A stretch of 64,000 nucleotides of DNA from Candidatus Dormiibacterota bacterium (GTDB lineage Bacteria > Chloroflexota > Dormibacteria > CF-121): positions 62,001 to 126,000 of the forward strand of contig DASZZN010000041.1 in NCBI GenBank assembly GCA_035544955.1. Direction: 5' to 3'. This document shows, one piece after another, positions 41,742 to 49,954 of the stretch; the first letter of the stretch is position 1; every line of letters starts with the position of its first letter. The notes below the pieces were generated by a model that was not told the origin of the DNA, did no database searches, and saw nothing but the letters and a program-made list of their open reading frames with translations. A program made the position numbers and the translations under genes.

Positions 41742-43724
41742 TCAGGATAGGGCGAGAGCGTGGCGAAGGATCTCGGCCACGCTCCAGGCTTGCCCGATAC
41801 AACCGACCGGCCGGTAAGGCGGCTCTGGCTCGAAGATTTCGCTGATCGTACCCAGTCCGGCGTCGGACAGATGCGCGAGAAATGGCTCGAGCAGCCGCCG
41901 GACTGACTCCCGATCACCGTTGAGGCGCAGATGCGCATCGAGGTACGGCCCCAGCAGCCAGGGCCACGCCATGCCCATGTGATAGGTGGCGTCGCGCGCG
42001 CGCTGATCGCCCTGGTAGGACGCCTGATATCTGGGGTCGTCCGGGCTCAGCGTCCGCAGGCCGTAGGGCGTCAAGAGCTTTGCGGTCACGACATCGAGTG
42101 CCGAGCGCGCGCGATCGCCTTCGATCAGTGGATAGACGAGGCCAAGGGCGAGCACCTGGTTGGGACGCAAGCTCGGATCGTCGCCCTCCGGCGCGTCGAC
42201 GATGTCATAGCAATAGCCACCCTCGCCATACCAGAAGCGTGCCTGTGCCGATTCGTGCGCCTGCGCCGCCATCTGACGATAGCGCCCCGCCGGTCGCATC
42301 GCACCCTCGCACCAGTCGGCAATCAGCCGCAGCGCGTTGAACCAGAGCGCGTTGATCTCGATTGGTTTCCCGCGCCGCGGCGTGACGACCCAGTCCCCCA
42401 CGCGTGCGTCCATCCAGGTCAGCGCGTACCCCGCCTCGCCGCCGGCGAGCAATCCATCACGGTGGTCCATGCCGATGTTGTGACGGGTTCCGGCGACGTG
42501 CCAGTCGATGATCCCTTGCAGCGCGTCGAGCCGATCCGCGATGAATCGCCAATCGCCGCTCGCCCGCAGGTACGCGGCCACCGCCTGGAAGAGCCAGAGG
42601 GTGGCGTCGATGGTGTCGTACCGCGGCGCCTCGCCACCGTCGGGAAACCGGTTGGGGATCAGGCCATGGTCGAGATAGCTGATGAACGTATCGAGCACGG
42701 CGCGCGCTTCCCACAGGGTGCCGGGTCGCATCGCGAGAGCCGGTAGGCTGATCATGGTGTCGCGGCCCCAATCGGCGAACCAGTGGTAGCCGGCGATCAC
42801 CGTCCGCTGGCCCCCGCCCTGACCCTCCCCCGCGGCCGGCGGAGGGGAATCGGCCACGCCGCGCGCGACCCGGAACTGTTCACCGGCAATCACCAGCTGC
42901 CCGGCGAGCGGATGACGGGTCGACGGATCTATCAGGGCTGCCTGTCGCTGCCGCGCCGCATGCCATGAGGTCGCGACGTCCCAATCGCGGGGCGCGGGAT
43001 CCGTGCCGGCGAGAACGACCACCGTTTGTTGCTCGTCGAGCGCCACCTCGACCGTCCCCGGCGTGAACAGGTCCTCCTCGTCGTCCAGACCGCGCTCGCG
43101 CTCGACTCGATGCAAAACACGCCAGTACCAATCGGGACGGCTGCGCACCAGCGGCGAGGGCCGGACCTCGAAGTGACTGCGAACGCCGGCGGAGTCGACG
43201 ACCCAACCGCCGCTGCTCTCCGCCATCTCGAAGCCGCCCTGCCCATGGCGTTGCTCGTGATAGTCGCGGTGAGCAAAGAGCGGCCGGAGCTGCAACGACA
43301 CCGGCGGCCCGTTGACCAACCGGTAGGTCACCACCGTCCTGGAGAGCCGATGCTCCATCCAGATGCGCTTTTCGATGATGCGCCCGTCAACCACCCAGCG
43401 GAACGTGGGCAGCATCCCGTCGACATCGACGCCCTCCAAGAACCGGAACCCATCGGGGTAGACGGTTCCGTCCCAATACTCTTGAGCCGAGAGCGGCTGC
43501 CGCTCGCCATCGGGCGCGATGAGCCACTCTTCGAGCGCGGCGATCAGCACCATTCGCTGCACAGGCGGACTCAACGATGCGACGAGCAGCCCATGGTAGC
43601 GCCGCGTGTTGACCCCCGCCACCGTCCCCGACGCGTAACCACCGAGCCCGTCCGACACCAACCACTCGCGGCGCGCGGCCAGCTCGAGGTTGCGACAGGT
43701 CTGCGGATCGAGGTGAAGCGCCAC
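41742..43724 (-). CDS. Glycogen debranching enzyme (GDE, amylo-alpha-1,6-glucosidase type)
   Basis: 660 residues, GTG start. The N-terminal domain opens EWLVSDGLGGYASGTVAGVNTRRYHGLLVA, the hallmark of bacterial GDE_N (19-48). The catalytic GDE_C (alpha/alpha)6 barrel holds GYHWFADWGRDTMISLPAL, NRFPDGGEAPRYDTIDATLW and the late SEIFEP motif with acidic catalytic residues. It removes alpha-1,6 branches from glycogen. Odd: residues around 286-300 (DSPPPAAGEGQGGGQ), between the domains, are encoded by the inverted palindromic repeat. It follows the glucose dehydrogenase gene by 7 bases. Confidence 0.88.
   Translation of the reverse strand: MALHLDPQTCRNLELAARREWLVSDGLGGYASGTVAGVNTRRYHGLLVASLSPPVQRMVLIAALEEWLIAPDGERQPLSAQEYWDGTVYPDGFRFLEGVDVDGMLPTFRWVVDGRIIEKRIWMEHRLSRTVVTYRLVNGPPVSLQLRPLFAHRDYHEQRHGQGGFEMAESSGGWVVDSAGVRSHFEVRPSPLVRSRPDWYWRVLHRVERERGLDDEEDLFTPGTVEVALDEQQTVVVLAGTDPAPRDWDVATSWHAARQRQAALIDPSTRHPLAGQLVIAGEQFRVARGVADSPPPAAGEGQGGGQRTVIAGYHWFADWGRDTMISLPALAMRPGTLWEARAVLDTFISYLDHGLIPNRFPDGGEAPRYDTIDATLWLFQAVAAYLRASGDWRFIADRLDALQGIIDWHVAGTRHNIGMDHRDGLLAGGEAGYALTWMDARVGDWVVTPRRGKPIEINALWFNALRLIADWCEGAMRPAGRYRQMAAQAHESAQARFWYGEGGYCYDIVDAPEGDDPSLRPNQVLALGLVYPLIEGDRARSALDVVTAKLLTPYGLRTLSPDDPRYQASYQGDQRARDATYHMGMAWPWLLGPYLDAHLRLNGDRESVRRLLEPFLAHLSDAGLGTISEIFEPEPPYRPVGCIGQAWSVAEILRHALALS
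41744..41749 (-). promoter_or_regulatory. -10 box of the cyclase gene, leaderless type
   Basis: TATCCT on the minus strand, 8 bases before ATG 41735; it overlaps the final codons of the debranching-enzyme gene. Confidence 0.4.
42811..42846 (-). repeat. GC-rich palindromic repeat, copy 3, inside a coding sequence
   Basis: Inverted copy within the debranching-enzyme gene. On the coding strand CCCCTCCGCCGG-CC-GCGGGGGAGGG-TCAGGGCGGGGG. It is read in the same frame as the copy at 60089 and gives PPPAAGEGQGGG. Confidence 0.8.
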
Positions 43725-43731
43725 AGTGCGG

Positions 43732-44832
43732 CTACGCGGCGGCGATCGTCAGCAGGGTCTTGATGTCCTCTGGTCGCCGGTCGAGCGCGGACATGAAATC
43801 GTCGAACGGGACCCGGCGGGTGATCAATCGCTCGAAGATGCCGGGCCACTGGCGCTCGGCCTGCTGGAAATGTTGGACCCCCATCTCGAAGTAGCGGCGG
43901 TTGGCATTGACGGAGCCAAAGGTGAGCCGGTTGCCGAGCACCATCTGCAGGTTGATAACGTCGGCCGGGATCGCGATACTGCTCGTGCCCCCCGACACGC
44001 CCGTCAGGCAGAGAACGCCGTTGATCCCCAGCTGGGCCATCGCCTCGAACGCTACCGTGCTGTTGCCGGTGCCTTCGAGCATGAAGTCGATCTGGCCCAG
44101 CTCATCTTTGATGCCCGTCACGGGGTGGTCGGTGACGCTTGCGTAACTGGCACCGAGGTCTCTGAGGATACGACCCTGCGAGGTGTCGGGGGGCGACTTG
44201 GCGTAGACGTGCACCTCGAGGCCGCGCAAGCGTAGGAGGATCGTGCACAGGATGCCGATCGGTCCCGCGCCTAGCACGACGGCGCGCTTCGGCTCCCACA
44301 CCATCCGCTCCTGGATCTTCCAGGCCTGGTAGGTGGCTTTCTCCACGATGCTGAGCGGCTCGAGCAACACGGCAAACGGTCGCAGGACCGGCGGGATCTT
44401 GACCATGAACGCGGGCGCCTCCGCGTAGTACTCCCCCATGTAGCCCTGCGCACCCTTGATCCCGCGCTCGGTGTATCTGCCGAACAGGCACATGTCGCTC
44501 TCGCCCGCACGGCAATTCGGGCAGTCGTCCGGGCGGCGCACCGTGGAAACGACCAAGTCGCCGGGCGTGAATCCCGACACCCCCTCCCCTACCGCCTCGA
44601 CGACGCTCAGCGCTTCGTGACCGATCACCAGGAAATCGGAGCCCGGCGGCGCCTCACCGTAGAGACCGCCGTTGATCTCCGTGTCCGTGCCATCGATGCC
44701 GACCTCGAGCACGCGCATCACCGCCGTCTCCCGTGCGACCGTGGGGATCGGAAGCTCGACTTGCCGCGCACTGCCCGCCCGCAGGGGTGTCACCGCCACG
44801 GCACGCATGGTTGCGGTCATCGTCTTTGCCAT
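43732..44832 (-). CDS. Zinc-dependent alcohol/glucose dehydrogenase (MDR family)
   Basis: 366 residues. GIDGTDTEINGGLYGEAPPGSDFLVIGHEALSVVEAVG (46-83) and the DDCPNCRAGESDMC cluster match glucose 1-dehydrogenase of the medium-chain dehydrogenase superfamily; VVLGAGPIGILCTILLRLRGLEV is the NAD(P) fold. Relatives oxidise glucose or other aldoses to lactones. It precedes the debranching-enzyme gene, so glucose from glycogen might be a substrate. A TACTAT box 7 bases before ATG 44832 suggests a leaderless start. Confidence 0.87.
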   Translation of the reverse strand: MAKTMTATMRAVAVTPLRAGSARQVELPIPTVARETAVMRVLEVGIDGTDTEINGGLYGEAPPGSDFLVIGHEALSVVEAVGEGVSGFTPGDLVVSTVRRPDDCPNCRAGESDMCLFGRYTERGIKGAQGYMGEYYAEAPAFMVKIPPVLRPFAVLLEPLSIVEKATYQAWKIQERMVWEPKRAVVLGAGPIGILCTILLRLRGLEVHVYAKSPPDTSQGRILRDLGASYASVTDHPVTGIKDELGQIDFMLEGTGNSTVAFEAMAQLGINGVLCLTGVSGGTSSIAIPADVINLQMVLGNRLTFGSVNANRRYFEMGVQHFQQAERQWPGIFERLITRRVPFDDFMSALDRRPEDIKTLLTIAAA

Positions 44833-44839
44833 CGACTCA

Positions 44840-44845
44840 ATAGTA
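44840..44845 (-). promoter_or_regulatory. -10 box of the glucose-dehydrogenase gene, leaderless type
   Basis: TACTAT on the minus strand, 7 bases before the ATG, in the 23-base gap after the methyltransferase gene. Confidence 0.45.
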
Positions 44846-44855
44846 GAAAGCTCGC

Positions 44856-45551
44856 TTATCGAGTGGCCAGCAGCGCAATACGGGGCACCGGCGGAAGCAG
44901 AAAGAATCCGGTGTCGACACGCACCACGCGGTGGAACCCTGTCTTCGTCAGCGCCCCTGAAAACTCCGCCATGGTGCGCAGCTGGAATGGCGGCGGCAGG
45001 CCGGTGAGTCGCGCACTCCAGAACAACAGGGCCGACCGTGGGCTCTTAGCGAACTCCCAGAGGAGCAGTCGCCCTCCGGGCCGAAGGACGCGGACCACCT
45101 CGCGGAAACTGGTGAGCAGCGCCTCATCATCCAGGTGCTTCAGCACGTGCGAGGTGAGAACGACATCGAACGCGCCGTCCTCAAAGGGCAGGCGAGTGGC
45201 TGGCGCAACCTGCAGGCTGATGCGGTCGCCCAGCCCGGCCTGTGCGATTTCTCGCTCGCCGATGCGGATCAGGTCGGGTGACACGTCGACGCCGGCGGGG
45301 GGATGGATGAAGTCGATCCGCTCCGCAAGCGCGATCAGGATGTTGCCCAGGCCGCAGCCGAGGTCGAGCACCCGATCCTGCGCGGTGATGTTCGCTGCGC
45401 CGAGGATGTGCCGGTACGGGGTGTTGATCACCCACAGTCCCCGCCGGGAAAAGACGTAGCGCATGCCGATCCCGCGCAGGCCACGGCTGAACCACTCGCC
45501 ATAGCGGCTGCCGACGGCGGTCTCGTCGATGTGCCCGCTGCTACCGCTCAC
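44856..45551 (-). CDS. Class I SAM-dependent methyltransferase
   Basis: 231 residues, GTG start overlapping ubiA by 11 bases. VLDLGCGLGNILIAL (motif I), GVDVSPDLIRIGE, FDVVLTSHVLKHLDDEALLTSFREVVRVLRPGGRLLLWEF (motif post-III; residues 128-167) are typical. It resembles UbiE/MenG-like enzymes, and coupling with a UbiA prenyltransferase makes methylation of a prenylated quinone or lipid reasonable, though not proven. Confidence 0.8.
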   Translation of the reverse strand: MSGSSGHIDETAVGSRYGEWFSRGLRGIGMRYVFSRRGLWVINTPYRHILGAANITAQDRVLDLGCGLGNILIALAERIDFIHPPAGVDVSPDLIRIGEREIAQAGLGDRISLQVAPATRLPFEDGAFDVVLTSHVLKHLDDEALLTSFREVVRVLRPGGRLLLWEFAKSPRSALLFWSARLTGLPPPFQLRTMAEFSGALTKTGFHRVVRVDTGFFLLPPVPRIALLATR

Positions 45552-46389
45552 TGACCGACACTACCAGCGGGGCCGCCGCCACGGAGGCCGCCGCGATCAC
45601 CGCCCATTTGCCGAGCAATGACGACGACGGGGTGCCCCGAGCACCAAGACCGACGACCACGCCGCTGCCGACAAGGGCGACGAGGGAAAGCGCGCCAATC
45701 GATGGATGGCCCTGGCGGATCAGCAGGACGATCGAGACCAGGGTACCGAGCAGCAGCAGGCCGGCGGCCGCCATTTCCGCGGCGGGCTTCCCGAGCGCCA
45801 CGGCCAACGTCTTGAGCCCCGCACCGCGGTCGCGATCACGATCGGGAATGGCGTCGGCGAGGTGGATGGCGGTGGCGAGCGGACTGCCGGCGACGAACAG
45901 GAATACCAGCGACGTCAGCGGACGACCGGCGAGGACGCCGATCCAGAATGGCATGAGGGGGAACGCGATGGCGAACGGAACAAAGCTCAGCGGGGTGGCC
46001 TTGAGCCAGAGATCGTAGGCCCACCCGCAGGCGGTTCCAACCCCGACCAGGAGCAGGGCGAACGGTCCGAGATCCGAGAGTACGCAGAGCAGGAACGCCC
46101 CTACCGCGCAGACGACCGCGACGCCCAGCGCTACGCCGGGCGAGATCAGACCCAGTGGGATCGGTCGCTGCCGAGCCGCCCGCCGGTCGACGTCGACATC
46201 GGCCCACTCATTCAAGGCGCTGATGGAGAACTGGACCAACAGCATGATGGCACCGATCCACCAGAACCGGCGATCACGCGGGCCGATGCCGAAGATGGCG
46301 GCGAAGGCCACTGCGGCGAGGGTGGTCAGTAGCGACGGAATCGGGTGGAACAGCTGGAGGACCGTCCACCGCGCCGCGGCGGCGCGCAC
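45541..46389 (-). CDS. UbiA-family prenyltransferase
   Basis: 282 residues, about eight membrane helices. The two Asp-rich motifs are NEWADVDVD (first, prenyl-diphosphate binding) and DAIPDRDRD (second). UbiA enzymes attach a prenyl chain to an aromatic or other acceptor in quinone, heme or lipid synthesis. The start is GTG 46389, two bases after the Hsp20 stop; the longer frame upstream is Hsp20 shadow. Acceptor unknown. Confidence 0.85.
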   Translation of the reverse strand: MRAAAARWTVLQLFHPIPSLLTTLAAVAFAAIFGIGPRDRRFWWIGAIMLLVQFSISALNEWADVDVDRRAARQRPIPLGLISPGVALGVAVVCAVGAFLLCVLSDLGPFALLLVGVGTACGWAYDLWLKATPLSFVPFAIAFPLMPFWIGVLAGRPLTSLVFLFVAGSPLATAIHLADAIPDRDRDRGAGLKTLAVALGKPAAEMAAAGLLLLGTLVSIVLLIRQGHPSIGALSLVALVGSGVVVGLGARGTPSSSLLGKWAVIAAASVAAAPLVVSVSER

Positions 46390-46391
46390 GG

Positions 46392-46766
46392 TTAGTGTTG
46401 CGGGCCCAGGTGGCTGGGTGGCTCGGTGACCGGGATGCGGGTTCGGGTCGACAGTTCCGCTGTCCCGATCGGTAGCGAGATCGTCAGGATGCCGTGCGTG
46501 AGCATCGCCTTGGCGCCGGCCGCCCTGACCGGCCTGGGCAACTCGATCTCTCGATGTGACGTCCCGACCGACCACTCGTGCTGGAGGTAGTGCTGCTGTG
46601 CTTGCGGATAGCGCGCCTCCGCCCGGACGATCAGCCTCCGGCCGGCGAGCATGACCTCGGTCGTGTCATGGTGGGCACCTGGGATGGGAATCGCCACCGT
46701 GAGCTGGTCGTTCGCCTCGTACACGTTCGCGGGCGGCGACTCGATCGCGGCTTGTTTTGCCACCAC
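46392..46766 (-). CDS. Hsp20/alpha-crystallin-like protein
   Basis: 124 residues from GTG 46766 (a second GTG follows at once). NVYEANDQLTVAIPIPGA, VMLAGRRLIVRAEAR, REIELPRPVRAAGAKAMLTHGILTISLPI give the alpha-crystallin beta-sandwich with the A-x-x-x-x-G-I-L-T-I-x-x-P end motif (spans about 15-100). A small chaperone that holds unfolding proteins. It lacks the C-terminal I-x-I clearly, and heads a transcript with ubiA, an odd partner. A TAGGCT box lies just upstream. Confidence 0.72.
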   Translation of the reverse strand: MVAKQAAIESPPANVYEANDQLTVAIPIPGAHHDTTEVMLAGRRLIVRAEARYPQAQQHYLQHEWSVGTSHREIELPRPVRAAGAKAMLTHGILTISLPIGTAELSTRTRIPVTEPPSHLGPQH

Positions 46767-46771
46767 GGCAA

Positions 46772-46777
46772 AGCCTA
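46772..46777 (-). promoter_or_regulatory. -10 box of the Hsp20-ubiA operon
   Basis: TAGGCT on the minus strand, 5 bases before GTG 46766 or 8 before GTG 46763. The spacing favours GTG 46763 as the true start. Confidence 0.4.
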
Positions 46778-46802
46778 GCGGATGCCAAGATAACGGCGAC
46801 GC

Positions 46803-47921
46803 ATGAACCGGCCGAAGCCACAGCCCAGCGACGACGAATGGTTGCGCGCCGACCAACCGGGCCCACCACTTACCGAGTTCTTTCAGCGGCGTCGCCCTCT
46901 CCTTCTGGGTGCATTGGCCGTTGCGCTGGTGCTCGCGGTCATCGTGGTCGGCGAACGACCCGCCGCCCCGTCGGCCAAGCCGGCGCCGGTTGGTTCATCG
47001 TCGCTGACCACCACCCCCTTCTTTGGATTGTTTCCGGTTTTTGCCTACGACGCCGACCACCGACAGGTCGTCCTGCTCAACTTCCGCACTCAAACCTGGC
47101 TCTGGTCAAACCATCAGTGGGTGCAAGCCCATCCTGCGACCGCGCCGCCAAGACGGACGGGCGCGGCGGTCGCGTGGGACCCGGAGATGCACGCGGTCCT
47201 GCTGTTTGGCGGACAGGCATCCGCGAATGAGGCCCTTCTCAACGACACCTGGGCCTGGAACGGATCGAGCTGGCGAGATGTCGGAACAGGACGGCCCGCG
47301 CCGCCCACGAGTCTCATGAGCGCCATGACCTATGACGACCAGCTTCACCAGATGGTCCTCGTCGAATCCGACATTCTCTTCGGGGCTCCGACTCAGCTCT
47401 GGACCTGGGATGGCGCAGCCTGGCACCAGCGAAGCGTCTCCGGCGGGCCGACAAGCCCGGTGGCCGCCGTCGGTTCTGAACCGGGCACGCGAACGGTGGT
47501 CGCCATTGCCGGCGACTGCTCGGGCTTCCTGTGCCGCTCAGAGACCTGGAGCTGGGACGGCACCAGCTGGCGCCAGTTGAGACCGGCCCACGAGCCCAGC
47601 TTTGCCTTCTACAGCATGGCGCTCGTCCCGGATCCGATCTCCCGGCAGCTCCTGCTGGTCACGGTGGCGCGCGACCCCCTGGGGTCGGCTCACACCGAAA
47701 CCTGGAGCTGGGACGGTCGAGACTGGGTGGGGCCGCAACTGAGCGGCCAGCCCAGTGCCGAGGTAAAAATCGTGCCGGCCCATGGCGACACGGTTGAGGG
47801 CGCAGTCTTCGGCTTCGAAGACGTCAGCCGCGATCTGAACACCCTTCGTATCAACGCCTGGGAATGGACCGGCACCGCCTGGAGCCCAATCAAGGCCACA
47901 ACGGTTCCGTCGACGCCTTAG
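46803..47921 (+). CDS. Membrane-anchored kelch-like repeat protein
   Basis: 372 residues. A cytosolic N-terminus, one helix (about 32-50, LLLGALAVALVLAVIVVG) and an extracellular domain with about six repeats of the pattern W-x-W-D/N-G-x-x-W (TWAWNGSSW, LWTWDGAAW, TWSWDGTSW, TWSWDGRDW, AWEWTGTAW, TWLWSNHQW), typical of kelch-type beta-propellers with blade lengths near 50. Likely a binding scaffold at the cell surface. It precedes the cysteine-hydrolase gene by 14 bases. Confidence 0.7.
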   Translation: MNRPKPQPSDDEWLRADQPGPPLTEFFQRRRPLLLGALAVALVLAVIVVGERPAAPSAKPAPVGSSSLTTTPFFGLFPVFAYDADHRQVVLLNFRTQTWLWSNHQWVQAHPATAPPRRTGAAVAWDPEMHAVLLFGGQASANEALLNDTWAWNGSSWRDVGTGRPAPPTSLMSAMTYDDQLHQMVLVESDILFGAPTQLWTWDGAAWHQRSVSGGPTSPVAAVGSEPGTRTVVAIAGDCSGFLCRSETWSWDGTSWRQLRPAHEPSFAFYSMALVPDPISRQLLLVTVARDPLGSAHTETWSWDGRDWVGPQLSGQPSAEVKIVPAHGDTVEGAVFGFEDVSRDLNTLRINAWEWTGTAWSPIKATTVPSTP

Positions 47922-47935
47922 AGTAGGGAGAGACC

Positions 47936-48490
47936 ATGACCACACTCATGAACCGGCCGAACACCGCACTGCTCGTCATTGACGTGCAGAACGGCGTCGT
48001 CGGGGGGGCGCACGAGCGCGACGCGGTCGTCGCGAACGTCGGCAGCCTTGTCGAGAAGGCGCGGCGGGAAAGGGTCCCGGTTGTCTGGGTCCAGCATTCC
48101 GACGAGCAGCTTGCCAGGGGGAGCGACGACTGGCGGATCGTCCCCGAGCTGACCCCGGGCGACGCGGAGCCGCTCGTTGAGAAGAACTTCGGCGACTCCT
48201 TCGAGGACACTACGCTCGAGACCGTGCTGTCCGGCCTCGGCGTCGGGCGACTCGTCGTCGTCGGCGCCCAGACCGATGCCTGCATCCGCTCGACGCTTCA
48301 TGGAGCGATCGTCCGGGGGTACGACGCGACCCTTGTCAAGGACGCCCACACGACTGAGGACCAGTCGGCATGGGGGGCGCCGCCCCCGGCCCAGGTCATC
48401 GCGCACACGAACCTGTACTGGACCTACCAGACGGCGCCCGGGCGCAAGGCCGGGACGGTCGCGACCAAGGACGTCGACTTCGGCGGCTAG
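47936..48490 (+). CDS. Isochorismatase-like cysteine hydrolase
   Basis: 184 residues. ALLVIDVQNGVVGG has the catalytic aspartate, VVGAQTDACIRSTLHGA the nucleophilic cysteine with the cis-peptide region, and the lysine region lies in between (LVEKNFGDSF). Members hydrolyse nicotinamide, carbamoylsarcosine, ureidoacrylate or isochorismate; this one cannot be assigned. GGGAGAG precedes the ATG. It converges on the glutamine-synthetase-like gene and shares a CTAG with its stop, so a link to amine or amide nitrogen use is conceivable. Confidence 0.82.
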   Translation: MTTLMNRPNTALLVIDVQNGVVGGAHERDAVVANVGSLVEKARRERVPVVWVQHSDEQLARGSDDWRIVPELTPGDAEPLVEKNFGDSFEDTTLETVLSGLGVGRLVVVGAQTDACIRSTLHGAIVRGYDATLVKDAHTTEDQSAWGAPPPAQVIAHTNLYWTYQTAPGRKAGTVATKDVDFGG

Positions 48491-49938
48491 ATTCGCTCGA
48501 AGTTTCTTCTCAGCTCCCAGTCGGTGACGGCGCTGTCGAAGGTCTGCCGCTCGAGTCTGGCCGAGTGCAGGTAGTGCTCGACCACGTCGTCACCGAAGGC
48601 CTGGCGTGCAACCTGGCTCGTGTCCAACGCGTCGATTGCCTCCGTCAGGTTGCCCGGCACGCGGGGGAGATCCTTCGCCGTGTACGCGTCGCCGCGGAAC
48701 TCGGGCGGCAACGCGAGCTTGTTCTCGATGCCGTGCAGCCCGGCCGCGATCGTCGCCGCGAAGGCCAGGTAGGGATTGGCGTCGGCGCCAGGAATCCGGC
48801 ACTCCACGCGCAGGCTGGGCCCGTGACCGATGATGCGGAAGCCGCAAGTCCGGTTGTCGTAGCTCCAGACGATCGAGGTTGGCGCGAAGGAGCTCGCCTG
48901 GTACCGCTTGTAGGAGTTGACGAACGGCGCGTAGAAGAGCGAGAAATCCCGGGCCAGCGCGATCAACCCCGCAAGGTAATGCTGGAACAGCGTCGACATC
49001 CCGTGCGGCCCGCCGTTCGCCGAATGAAAGAGCGCCTTATCGCTCTTGACGTCCCACAGCGACGAATGCAGATGGAACGAGCTGCCAGCCTGCGCCATCG
49101 TCCACTTCGCCATGAAGGTCACCGCCACCTCGTTGAGCGCGGCGATTTCCTTGACGCCGTTCTTGTAGACGACGTGCCGGTCGGCCATTTCGAGTGATTC
49201 GGCGAAGCGCAGGTTGATTTCCTGCTGCCCGAATCCCCACTCCCCCTTGCTGTTCTCGACGGGGACCGCCGCCCCTTCCATCCCGTTGCGGACGAGCCGG
49301 TTGAACCACTCGGCCTTGGTGCCCTGCAGGATGTGGTAGTCCTCGATGTAGCGGCCGTACGGCTGCAGGTTGCGGTAGTCCTTCTCGGCGGCCTGCTCGA
49401 AGCTGTCTTTGAACAGGTAGAACTCGAGCTCGGAGCCGGTCTTCGGGTTGAAGCCCAGCTTGCGCGCGCGCTCGACCTGGCGGCGAAGGATCTGGCGGGG
49501 CGCAACGTCCACGGATTTGCCGCCCATCGTCTCGACGTCGCAGAGGATCAGGGCGGTCTTCTCCAGCCAGGGGAGGCGCCGGATGGTCGACAGGTCGGGA
49601 TGACCGTGCATATCGCCGTAGCCGGTGCCCCAGTTGCTGAACTTGAAGCCCGGCAGCGGCTCGTTGTCGACGTCCATCGCCAGCAGGTAGTCGCAGGCGT
49701 GTAGTCCCTCGTCGACATGGTCGAGGAAGTAGGGGCCGGTGAGCCGCTTCCCCATCAGCCGTCCCTGGAGATCGGCAATCGCGATGATGACGGTGTCGAC
49801 CTCGCCGGCCTTGGTCTGGCGGACCAGCTCCTCCAGCGTGAGCTTGGCGGTCTTCTCCTGACGTCGCGACTGTCCGTTGGTGCGGTCGGCTCGGGTGGTG
49901 GTCGATCGTTCGCGCGTCGGGCTGCCTGTGCGCGCCAT
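48487..49938 (-). CDS. Glutamine-synthetase-family ligase, gamma-glutamylpolyamine synthetase-like
   Basis: 483 residues from ATG 49938, right after AGGAGGGA. GSELEFYLF, FGQQEINLRF, SSFHLHSSLW, NSYKRYQASSFAPTSIVWSYDNRTCGFR and VECRIPGADANPYLAFAATIAAGLHGIE hold the metal, glutamate and ATP-binding residues of the GS fold (positions by order). Sequence and context (permease, ALDH, SDR) point to PuuA-like enzymes that glutamylate putrescine, or to ethanolamine/isopropylamine relatives, not to GlnA. The first 30 residues are a basic tail. It is the last gene of the amine operon. Confidence 0.87.
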   Translation of the reverse strand: MARTGSPTRERSTTTRADRTNGQSRRQEKTAKLTLEELVRQTKAGEVDTVIIAIADLQGRLMGKRLTGPYFLDHVDEGLHACDYLLAMDVDNEPLPGFKFSNWGTGYGDMHGHPDLSTIRRLPWLEKTALILCDVETMGGKSVDVAPRQILRRQVERARKLGFNPKTGSELEFYLFKDSFEQAAEKDYRNLQPYGRYIEDYHILQGTKAEWFNRLVRNGMEGAAVPVENSKGEWGFGQQEINLRFAESLEMADRHVVYKNGVKEIAALNEVAVTFMAKWTMAQAGSSFHLHSSLWDVKSDKALFHSANGGPHGMSTLFQHYLAGLIALARDFSLFYAPFVNSYKRYQASSFAPTSIVWSYDNRTCGFRIIGHGPSLRVECRIPGADANPYLAFAATIAAGLHGIENKLALPPEFRGDAYTAKDLPRVPGNLTEAIDALDTSQVARQAFGDDVVEHYLHSARLERQTFDSAVTDWELRRNFERI

Positions 49939-49954
49939 GTCGAATCCCTCCTGC

